From NCBI GenBank assembly GCA_019054805.1, contig JAHQIY010000015.1, positions 938,001-1,002,000 on the forward strand: DNA of 64,000 nucleotides, given 5' to 3'. The stretch's first letter is position 1, and every line of letters begins with the position of its first letter. The translations under genes and the position numbers were made by a program. Origin of the DNA: Brachionus manjavacas (Eukaryota > Rotifera > Eurotatoria > Ploima > Brachionidae). Positions 44,916 through 53,882 of the stretch are shown in pieces. Under the pieces are notes generated by a model. That model did not search any database. It saw only the letters and a list, made by a program, of their open reading frames with translations, and was not told where the DNA came from.

Positions 44916-46860
44916 CTTTTTTATTTATTTTTAATTAAGTTGGGAATAGATTTTATTCCTACTTCCTTCTTACCCCTTGCTTAAAAAATTGTGCATCAAA
45001 ACTTGGAACAATATCCAGTGTCTAAAAAAAACCTATGAAAAGAATCAGTATTATTTAATTAATTTTATTATTATTTATTTTTTAAGAAATAAATTGTAAA
45101 CATGTGATTTGAAACGTAATTTAATTTTATTCCATCTTTATCATTATAGTTTTGATATAGTTTTTAGAAAATCCGCAGAAAGCTTGATTTTGTGGAGATT
45201 GGTAACTCAGACAAGTTCTGTAGAGATTCCATGACTTTATTTTGTATTTTGTACATAAAAATTGTCTCCTTAGTTTTGAATCAGTAGATGATTGATTTAG
45301 CATTTTAATCTAATCTGCTGAAGTTGTATCACACTTTTTTTTAATTTTTTCTTTTTCTATTTTTCCATTAACCAATAGGTGTTTTTAGTTAAATAAATTC
45401 AGATGTTATTTCATTATTATTACGAAGATGGTCACGAAACTTGTATAAAGAATCTCTCATATACTCTCATATCTCTTTTGGAATGATTTTTTTTGTTGAT
45501 AAAAAAAAATTTTGAAAAATTAGTTAATTCTGATTTTGAAATGCAAATCAAATTATTAAATATCTATCATAGATAATAAAAAATTATTAAAATTATTTAA
45601 CAGTAGATGTACATAATAATAAATATGTTTTTATAGAATAACAAACAGTGAATGAATTTATTTTATTAGTTTTTAATTTACATTTAATAATTTATTTTAG
45701 TTTTCATTTTATTAATTAAAATTTCAAATTAATTAAAAAAGCGACTATTTAATTTTATTCATGTCGAAAAAAATATTTTTATCTAATATAGTAAATTATC
45801 TATAATAGATAATTATCTAAAAATAGATAATTATATATTTTAAAGGGCAATAATTAGCAAACAAATGCTTTCGATTGGTTAAAAAATTAAATGAATTAAG
45901 AGAGTGAATTTTTCTTATTTGGTGAGCATAAACAAATTAAAATTTTTTTGCGAATAGGTTTTTGAGACACAGTGGACTTGATCCCGTTGGTAATGGTGAC
46001 CTTTAAAATTGACAGTTAATTAAACGAGATGCTAATTACATTAAAACATATTTAAGATAACTTCCTTAAGCAAACAAATCTAATTTACTCGAAAAAGAAA
46101 AACAATAATATTTTAGACGAAAACAAATTTTGTTGATGTAAAAAATGGTTTAAGGCAAGAGTTAACTAGGAAGAATCTTCAAAATTTCTAACCTAGTACA
46201 ACTAATTACATGCTTAATTAAATTAATGAGATTTAGAGATTCCTTTTTTACTCTAAAGTTACTTCCAGGCTTGTTTAATTTTCACTAATTTTTTTATGTT
46301 GCCAAATTTTTGCTGATCACAAATGCCGCATTTATCCGGTCATTTGATTTCAAATCCGAATTTTTTTCTTGTTTACTCAACTAATTTATGTCCGATTCAA
46401 GTCGGTCGGTTCACTAGCACTCCAAATTTCAAGTGTTTGTTCATCAATACTTTCACAGTCATTTACCTAAAAAAAATACAATCTGTAAAGTTTTTGAGTT
46501 TTTTTTTTAAATATAAAATTTAATTTAATTTGATTAATTTCTTGCCAAAAATTCTACCTAATGCTAATGAATATGTATTAATTGCTTTTTTAATTTAAAA
46601 AAATATTTGAAAAATAATTCACACATTGAAAGATCACCTATTTTCCGCTATTTTTTGATTATTTGAAATTAAGCTTAGTAAAGCGAAAAACTCTCTAAAT
46701 TTAATCACCCCTTTACCTCACCAATTCGCCTCTCTGACAAAAATTAATTTCTCAGCAATTATTTCATGCTCTGAATTTAATATTTGGGTCTAATAAGCCT
46801 GATTATCAATAATACTGAAATTTCAATATCAAATTAAGACAAAAAACAAAGTTGCGAAAA
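44916..46860. other. AT-rich intergenic DNA downstream of AP-2
   Basis: Apart from the palindromes listed separately I see no gene, RNA or clear repeat here. Confidence 0.4.
45561..45832. repeat. More copies of the TATCTA..TAGATA palindrome outside the array
   Basis: TATCTAT-C-ATAGATA lies at 45561-45575, AATTATCTA-TAA-TAGATAATT at 45794-45814 and, overlapping it, AATTATCTA-AAAA-TAGATAATT at 45811-45832. They repeat the palindrome of the 143-bp units, so the palindrome may belong to an older dispersed element, or to a cluster of GATA-factor sites. Confidence 0.7.
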
Positions 46861-47360
46861 AAAGCAAAAAAAAGTGTATTTTAAATGTGTTTTGATTTGG
46901 ATTCATTGAATTCAGACCAACATCCAGTTGCTGACCATTCGCATAGTTCACCATCCATAGACCGGTGTGATAGTACGTCATTCGTACTCAATTATTCAGG
47001 ACTTATATTTTTTCGTGCTATAATATTTTAATTCTTTGCTATAATAAAAAAAAATAAAATGATATAAAAATTAACGGAAATGATATAAACTAAAAAATAA
47101 AATTGATATATAATTGACACAATCTGATATAATAAATAGTACCTGTGATATAAAATAAAAATACCGATGCTATAAAATTATATGTAATGACAATATATTA
47201 ATTGAGGAACTATTCCCTCTAAATTATATATTAAATAAACAATAAAATAAATATATTAATTGAGCATTAACTAATTAGTGAATTTTGGTTTCAATTTTGA
47301 ATTAATTGATAAATTAAGCTGAGTAGAAATTTTTATATATTTTTTTTTTTATTTAAAAAA

Positions 47361-47440
47361 TAGTTTGGGAATATTCCCAGACAGGTCGGAATGGCCTTTT
47401 TAGCCTTCCTTTCAGCCCCGTGAAGGTTTAAATAAATAGT
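47361..47440 (-). repeat. Short hairpin repeat, family B, copy 5
   Basis: The minus strand reads cacggggctgaaaggaaggc, then ggccattccgacctg and the palindrome GGGAATATTCCC. It is inserted inside the 1,054-bp TIR element, followed on the plus strand by a run of about 18 A. Confidence 0.6.
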
Positions 47441-47550
47441 AGAAAAAAAAAAAAAAAAAAATTTTGAATTGTTTGAATAAAAATGGTAAGAATAAAAAAA
47501 AAATTACATTTTACATTTTAATGATTTTAAAAATTTAACTGACTAAACAA

Positions 47551-47844
47551 AGATACAAGAAAAGCAACTACGGACCAGCTAATATGACATTAAATCAACT
47601 CAGAGATTATTGAAATGCTCATATCAATGTACCAGACAACGTAAATGAAAATGATGATGAATCAATGGAAGAAATTACAAAAAATGTTTTGGAAGCAAGA
47701 ACACAACATAATGATGAAACTGGCTCAAGCGATCGTCATGATTTTGTTGTAACAGTATCAGATAATGAAGAAAATATTGATCCTATTGTAGTTGCAAAAA
47801 AAAGAGGAAGACCAACTGGCTCAAAAAATAAACCAAAAGATTAA
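47551..47844 (+). pseudogene. AT-hook protein fragment carried inside the TIR element
   Basis: The frame reads RYKKSNYGPANMTLNQLRDY, a stop at 47611-47613, then 76 open codons: acidic sequence (NENDDESMEEITKNVLEA) followed by the AT-hook AKKRGRPTGSKNK and a stop at 47842-47844. The AT-hook binds the minor groove of AT-rich DNA. The first block resembles the start of a helix-turn-helix of the psq/pogo kind, but only weakly. The frame is probably a transposon-borne protein remnant, or a captured host fragment, inactivated by the stop. Confidence 0.55.
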
Positions 47845-48345
47845 TCAACCGGGTCTAATACTCATAAAAGACCAAAAAGAAAATAGTTGACATTTTTTTC
47901 TTTGTTTTTTTTTATTTTTATATCATTTGTATTTTTATTATACTAGAAAAATAAAGAATTATAGCAGAAAATAATAAAATAAAAATAATATTCTTATAGC
48001 ATTATTTTTTTATAGCAAACAATTAAATTATTATAGCACGAAAAATAAGACTCATTATTCAGTCAAGTATTTGAGTGAAGTTGATGTCAACTTATTTAAG
48101 GAATCTGTTGAAACATTTATTAATCGAATAATTAATTAACAGTTAGAATGTTACTTGTTTTTAACTTACAATGGTGTTCCGGATTTAGTAATTTACGATA
48201 ATTTACGTATAAAATAGTAAATTTACCGAATTTTAAGTAATATATTGAAAATTTACGTAAATTTACTAGATTTTACGTACAATTTGGTAAATTTCGATCA
48301 TTTTACGTAAATTCATGTAAAAAAAAATGTCCAAAAAATTGAATA

Positions 48346-48915
48346 CCCCTGATTTTGTAAATATTTAGTCCGAGAACTTACCTCTTTTTCAGGATATTCA
48401 CCGAATTCACCCAATTAGCCCGATAATAATTAAAAAAAGGATTTGAAGTGTTATTTTTAAAAATATAAATATTCAAAATATTCTTTATTATTATTCTTTT
48501 AAATGTACGCTACAACATAACTATTGAGAAAAAAATTTAAACGATTTTTTAACGAATTCAAAATAAATTTTATGTTTGATTTTTTTTAGTTAAAAAGTTC
48601 TGTCTTTTTTTGCCTTATCACGATCTTCCATCGAATACTTTTTTTTTAACTTCTTTTTGTTTGTTCTGATTCATTTTTATAATATATTGACGATTTTTGA
48701 TAATACAGAATGAATATTTTTATCAAATAAAATCAAATTATTTTTGTAAAAAAAGGAGAAACAAAATTTTAAATTTTTCATAAAAAATGACGTCATTGTG
48801 ATCATTTTTGTCCTTTCAGTCTAATTATGTTAAATATTTTATTTTTAGGGGTAAATGGGTAGGATTTTTGGGTATTGAGGTGATACCTCATTAACCTCTT
48901 AACCCATAAAAAATA
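48346..48915 (-). repeat. C-rich interspersed repeat, family D, copy 2, inside the Tc1-like element
   Basis: The minus strand carries gggttaagaggttaatgagg, then acctcaatacccaaaaatcc, matching 18145-18220. The other end has ccgaattcacccaattagcc, in line with the right part of the copy at 18130-18600. It breaks the left inverted repeat of the host element at about 48345. Confidence 0.5.
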
Positions 48916-49789
48916 ACAACATTAGACAACAGACCCATCGGCTACCTTAAAATTCAAGTAAAATTATTTTCTACTAATTAAGACCCACTGAAAACGATAA
49001 GCAAATGAGGTCAGTTCAAACTTGTTCCGTCATCGGATCAAAAATTGTCAAACATAAATACTAATTTGAAAAATTCTATCGAAAAACAACTTTGAATTAA
49101 AAAAAAGGTTTAAAAATTTTTTTAAAATATTTCATATATATATTTGGATTCCTCTCTTCAAGATCTATAAGAATATGTGGGTTGTTTAAAAAAAAATAAA
49201 ACGACTGATATATTTCGGTTTTTCAAATTACGTCACCGAATTTACATTAAATACATTTAGGCTGTGTTGCCATATCCTTCAATATTTATATTCAAAATTA
49301 TGAAAAAAAAATTTACCATAATTTACGTAAATTTTGGTAAAATTTAATCAATTTAATGGTAAAAAATAGTAAAAAATGGTAAAAAAATAATTAATTAAAA
49401 TTTTAAATTAATTTGAAATTGGCATTTGGGTATTTGAAATTGTTGAAAGAGAAATACCAGGTCAAAACGATCAGAGCAAATTCTTAGCTATTTCTAAAGC
49501 TCCTTCAAAAATTAAAAAAACCTAAAAAACTATTAAACTAATTTTTACATCAGTTTCGAAAATCAAGCATTTTATTTAACAGCTTTATTCAATTTTTTCA
49601 CATAATCTAAAATTATTCGTCTTATTCTATTTTGGTTCACCTTAATTCTATTTTGAACAAAAAATTGGTTGAACCAATAGCTCACAAAATCTGAGAACAA
49701 GAATTTTTCGGATAAAAAGTGATTTACCTAACTGACAAGTCCCAGTTTTTCAACGACTGAATAAAAACTTTAATCTAAGTGAATTATTT

Positions 49790-49875
49790 ATCTTTTTTTT
49801 TTATTATTTAACTTTATTTTTAGTTTTTTCATAAGTTTTTATTTTGATGGAGCATTTGCTCGATAATAAAATATT
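49790..49875 (+). repeat. Hairpin 3'-tail repeat, family A (diverged), inside the Tc1-like element
   Basis: A T-rich run is followed by GATGGAGCATTTGCTCGATA (GAGC 49850-49853, GCTC 49858-49861) and an aataaaata tail. Confidence 0.45.
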
Positions 49876-50849
49876 AGAATTTTCAATATTTTTTTCAAAT
49901 TTTCAAGCAAAAATTTAACTCATTCTATTTCACCAAAGAATCTATTTTCAAATAAGAAAATGTTTGCAATATTAACTTAAAATTGTTTTTTTTTGAAACT
50001 GAAAAAAATATTTGAAACATAAAGCATTAAAACTATTTAAGATATATTTTTAACGTAAAAAATGTAAAAATTTTTATAAATAAAATTTTTTTTTCAAATT
50101 AATTAAAAATTTTAATTAATAATTTTTTACCATTAAATTGATTACATTTTACCAAAATTTACGTAAATTATGGTAAATTTTTTTTTCATAATTTTGAATA
50201 TAAATATTGAAGGATAATAAAAATTCTTTTTTTTTAAAAAGTGCCACATTATTTCAATTTTTTGGACATTTTTTTTTACATAAATTTACGTAAAATGAAC
50301 GAAATTTACCAAATTTTACGTAAAATCTAGTAAATTTAGGTTTTTTTACTTTTGTAAATTTACGTAACTTTACAATATATTACGTAAATTTACTTTTTTT
50401 TACGTAAATTATCGTAAATTACTAAATCCGGAACACCACTGTATCAGTTAGTCAACGTCAACTAATACATGAAATGTATGATAAAATAGGGTTATTTCAT
50501 AAAACTACTGGTACGCGGTAAAAGGTTATTACAATATCGAAATCATCTTTTGAATCGAAAGCAAATGAGTTGGCCAAGACAAGTAAAAAAATTTTGGTAG
50601 CTTCAGATGAGGCGTTAAATGTATTAAAAGATGATGAAATAGAAAAACCAACGGGAGACCTAAAATTATTAAATTATTATTAATTAGGAATTTAACTATA
50701 GATAATCTTTTTCTTTACTTAAGTAAATATTTAATTGATATTAAATTTAATCTCATTGCGAAAATTTGAGATTAATTGAAATTGAAATTTCAGTATCTTG
50801 ATACTCAGGTTTTTTAGACCCGAATATTTTCTTTTTTTAAATATTAACA

Positions 50850-50927
50850 ATGTGAGTTGGAGCAGGAGGCCTGCGGAACAATACCCTACTTGGCTTCCCT
50901 TTTGAAGCTGCCCGGTTATAGATGCAG
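50850..50927 (-). repeat. Short hairpin repeat, family B, diverged copy 6
   Basis: On the minus strand aaaagggaagccaagtaggg is followed by ttccgcagg and the hairpin GCAGG-CCT-CCTGC. This is the same order of parts as in the other copies, with lower similarity. Confidence 0.4.
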
Positions 50928-50999
50928 ATGTATTGGAATTAATTTTACTATATTACCGCTAAGTTTAATTAATTTTATTAAATTTTCTGTTAGATAGCG

Positions 51000-51843
51000 G
51001 GTGTAGAATAAAAAATGGCACAAAAAGCTTGTTTAATTTGCTATAAGAGTGGACAAGACCTTTCCCAATTTTTTTCAAAATTTAAAATCAGACTGATCCT
51101 AGCTTTAAAATTAATTTTCGTCAAGCTGTCAGTAAAAAATGTACGAAACCATTAAAAAAGATTTGTACAACTTTGTAAAAAGTGACCAAATTTGCCAAAA
51201 GCTGAAGCTTTAAGGTGATTAACTTTATAGTAGTAATGTTAGCAAGTTAGCAAGACGCCGGAGAGTGTAAAAAGTAAGTACGTTAAAAAATTTGAAGAAA
51301 AATTAATGGTTTGGTTGGCGCGGAATAAGCGAACCATATTTTGCACCTAGTGGTTTAGCGGTCAACATGTCTACCTTGGAGAGTGTATTAAGAAACGACT
51401 TGAACCAATTATGTGATTTGGTCCAACTTAGCATCATCTCATTATGCGAATATGGTACAGAATTATATGTTAGATAAAACATAAGATATATTGCCAAAGA
51501 AGTGAATCCAGCAAACGTACCAAAAGCACGACCAATCGAAGATTTCGGGGAAATTTGAAAACTAAAGTTTATGAGGGTGATAGCAAGGCCATAAATCCTA
51601 ACCAACTCGAAATCAAAATTCGTACCTGCCTCAGCATATGGACCCAAAGACTGTAAAAGACCATGCCAGGACTGTAAGCTCTAGGCTCGATATCATACGT
51701 TGTCATGAACTTCAATACCTTAACTGATATTATTTTTTCAAAATAGGAGGATTCTGTTATAATTTAAAAAAAATTTAAAGCCTTTGATAAATAAAAGATT
51801 TTTTATGATAAAATTAATTTTGTGCCATTTTTTATTTTGCACC
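51000..51843. mobile_element. Small element with about 27-bp terminal inverted repeats
   Basis: Left GGTGTAGAATAAAAAATGGC (51000-51019, continuing acaaaa) and right, on the opposite strand, GGTGCAAAATAAAAAATGGC match almost perfectly. Similar flanks (tgttagata before, tgttaaata after) may be a decayed target duplication. The element carries a minus-strand frame resembling a membrane protein. No transposase is visible. Confidence 0.6.
51303..51720 (-). pseudogene. Membrane-protein-like frame inside the TIR element, frameshifted
   Basis: From about 51705 the minus strand reads MTTYDIEPRAYSPGMVFYSL. After a one-base shift near 51650 it continues GPYAEAGTNFDFELVRIYGL, then two hydrophobic stretches (LAITLINFSF; FAGFTSLAIYLMFYLTY) and ends PLGAKYGSLIPRQPNH at 51303. 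Composition and helix-like segments look like a real small membrane protein, but I cannot name a family. A processed copy of a host gene caught in a transposon is one explanation; a transposon gene is another. Confidence 0.45.
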
Positions 51844-52082
51844 TGTTAAATACCCAAGGAGATGAATTCTAGTTTACTTACCAAATTCGTTTTTGGTTTT
51901 GGAATCTTTAGCTTTTTGAAAGAGTTAAACGAAAATAGGAGAGAAAAAAGGAGATGAAAAATGAACAAGAAGCTGTTTAAATTTTCAAGGCTAATAATGC
52001 CAGAAATGACCGATTTACACCTTGTTTATTTTATTTTAAAAATTAAATTATTTTTTAATTTTTAAATTCATTTAAAAAACAT

Positions 52083-52325
52083 TCAAATAAATAAAATAAA
52101 TTTTTTACTGATTATGCTACCTAGGTATGTGAATTCACTTACACACTCGATTGGTGTACCATCAATGGTGATCGGGGTATCCAATTTGGTATTTATGCAC
52201 ATAACTTTCGTTTTGGCAACATTTAATTCAAGCCCGGTTGGTTTAGCGTTGTTCCCCAACTCTTGTGTCTTTATATGCATATGTGCTTCTTTATTAGACC
52301 AGATCGTCACATCGATCAAAAAACA
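52083..52325 (-). mobile_element. RTE-like reverse-transcriptase fragment
   Basis: The minus strand encodes GLELNVAKTKVMCINTKLDT and ECVSEFTYLGSIISK, typical of the region after the catalytic site in RTE-type reverse transcriptases. It is a short orphan fragment. Confidence 0.75.
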
Positions 52326-52429
52326 TTAAAATATATAAAATAAATTTTTTGTTTTTTTTTTTTAATTGAATCTTATTCATAGTCTTGTGTAAAAAAATAT
52401 TCAAAAATTTTTTCACCATTAACCATTTT

Positions 52430-52640
52430 AGACATTGGTCTAATTGTGTTGATTTTAAACATTACTTTATTGCGTACCTTTTGGAAAAATTTTATGAAGC
52501 TGATCTAAGGATCATATTTGATGCCGATTTTTTATTCTGCTAATGTTAAAATTGAATGCTTTTTCAATTTCTTTATGAGATTACCATATACAAAAGTCAT
52601 CTGCAAACAAAGTTGTATTAATCAGTTTTGGAATGATACT
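52430..52640 (-). mobile_element. Second reverse-transcriptase scrap (LFADD box)
   Basis: The minus strand reads INTTLFADDFCIW followed after a stop by SHKEIEKAFN, which matches the catalytic box of non-LTR reverse transcriptases of a different family from the neighbour at 52083. Only about 40 codons are recognisable. Confidence 0.5.
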
Positions 52641-52719
52641 GGCAACATGGCTAAAAAACACTGGAAATGATGAAAAGTCAAATAAAATAACTAAATAAAT
52701 TTATAGCTTCTTTAAAAGA

Positions 52720-52810
52720 TAAGGTAAGTCACCCAGCCGATCACATTAAGAGTCCAAGCGAATTTTTCGCAGACGACACCAAATTTAGTGATACTCTGGA
52801 TCATCCACTC
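52720..52810 (+). mobile_element. Third reverse-transcriptase scrap (FFADDTK box)
   Basis: The plus strand reads IKSPSEFFADDTKFSDTLDH, very close to the SPCELFADDTKIGTILDQ stretch of the element at 24.5-25.8 kb, so it is a tiny piece of the same family. Confidence 0.65.
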
Positions 52811-53882
52811 ATACATTCATTACAAATTTAAAATTTTTTTTTATATCATTATTTAATTTTAAATTATCGTTTAATTGAAAAAAATTTAAAATTAATTAAG
52901 CCTAAAAAGTTAAACTTTCAGAAATCTTCTTTTTATTCATCTGTTATACAAAACCGGCTTTAACTTAGAACCGGTACCTTAAACCGGTTTTAACCCCTAA
53001 TGAAAAGTCTAAGCAATACTCAAAGGAAAGAAAAATTAAATTAATCATCTCAATTAATAATCAGATATTACATAAGATTTAAAAGAACATTTCAGGTAAA
53101 GAAAAAGACAAATAGAAAAAAAAAAGTTAAGAAAATTCATAGTTTTTTCAATATTTAACCAAAAATTACATGGTTAAAAATTACGAGTTTTATTCCGAAA
53201 AATAAAGCTATTTAAATTTTTGAAAAATTTTGGTCTCTTTCACTGAATGTTGGACTGCGTATTTAGTAAAATTACGAAATGTTATTTTTATTCATAAAAT
53301 CAACTTGGCTCAGGAATTCTGTAAAATAATAAAATGAATTTGACACTTTTTCATGTGATTTTGTAAAATTCTATAAACAAAAAATTTTCTGCTGTTTTTA
53401 TTTTAACATGCAAATTAATATTATTTTAGTTTAATTTTTATAAATTATTTTTTTTATCAGGCCTTTTAATGATTTATAATAAAATTTTTTATCAAAATAA
53501 AACCAAGATGTTATTTTTCTTTTTGGAGGCTTAAAGTCTGGATTTTGGGATCATAATGTAAAAACACTAAAAATTTGGCTTCGATTATTTTACATTAGAC
53601 TAAATTATGGAACATGACACAATTTTATTTAATTTGTGGATACATGTACAATCTGTAAATGGTAATTTATTGTATTTTAAAAATTAAAATTTAGATTTGA
53701 ATTCTTTTTTTGGTTAAATAGCAAATATTTAAATTAATCAATTAAAAAAGAAATTAAATTTTTCAAAATCAATTGATACTAAGACTCACCATTTTTATGG
53801 CTTTTATTGCATCAAATGAAGCAACGAAATAAAATAATTTATTTAAAGTCTCTAAAAATGTTTTACGAAATTTAAATTAAAT
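52811..53882. other. AT-rich intergenic DNA downstream of the ZNFX1-like gene
   Basis: No gene is seen. A short patch at about 52950-53000 repeats aaccgg/accggt words three times, possibly part of a dispersed repeat. Confidence 0.4.

Larger units (their letters stand above)
47000..48053. mobile_element. TIR element with 9-bp target duplication, possibly Mutator-like
   Basis: ATTATTCAG occurs immediately outside both ends (46991-46999 and 48054-48062). The ends are inverted copies: left GACTTATATTTTTTCGTGCT, right (on the opposite strand) GAGTCTTATTTTTCGTGCTA. They continue for over 60 bp with repeated GCTATAA/GATATAA words. A 9-bp duplication is typical of MULE-type transposons. The 1,054-bp element has no transposase but holds an AT-hook frame and a family B repeat. 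Confidence 0.8.
48169..50441. mobile_element. Tc1/mariner-like element with TA duplication and long terminal inverted repeats
   Basis: Ends are inverted copies: left CAATGGTGTTCCGGATTTAG, right (opposite strand) CAGTGGTGTTCCGGATTTAG. They continue for about 170 bp with repeated TTTACGTAAA words. TA flanks both sides (48167-48168 and 50442-50443). An inner inverted pair lies at about 49256-49400 and 50100-50215, so the original arms were over 300 bp, and the left arm is broken by later insertions. I see no transposase; it is non-autonomous. It carries a family D repeat (48346-48910) and a family A tail (49790-49875). Confidence 0.78.
46880..50695 (+). pseudogene. Old reading frame split by two inserted elements
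   Basis: The plus strand is coding-like at about 46885-46999 (DSLNSDQHPVADHSHSSPSI, then VLNYS). It continues directly after the first inserted element at 48063 (VKYLSEVDVNLFKESVETFI), in the exact frame once one copy of the 9-bp duplication is removed. After a second insertion (48169-50441) it goes on at about 50444-50690 (QLIHEMYDKIGLFHKTTG, then KSSFESKANELAKTSKKI) with a stop and a one-base shift. No family is recognised. It may be an ancient transposon protein or a dead host gene. Confidence 0.55.

Noticed and set aside
51303-51647. Viral structural gene as an explanation for the membrane-protein-like frame
   Set aside because: Nothing in it matches a viral family I know, and it sits between transposon-type inverted repeats.
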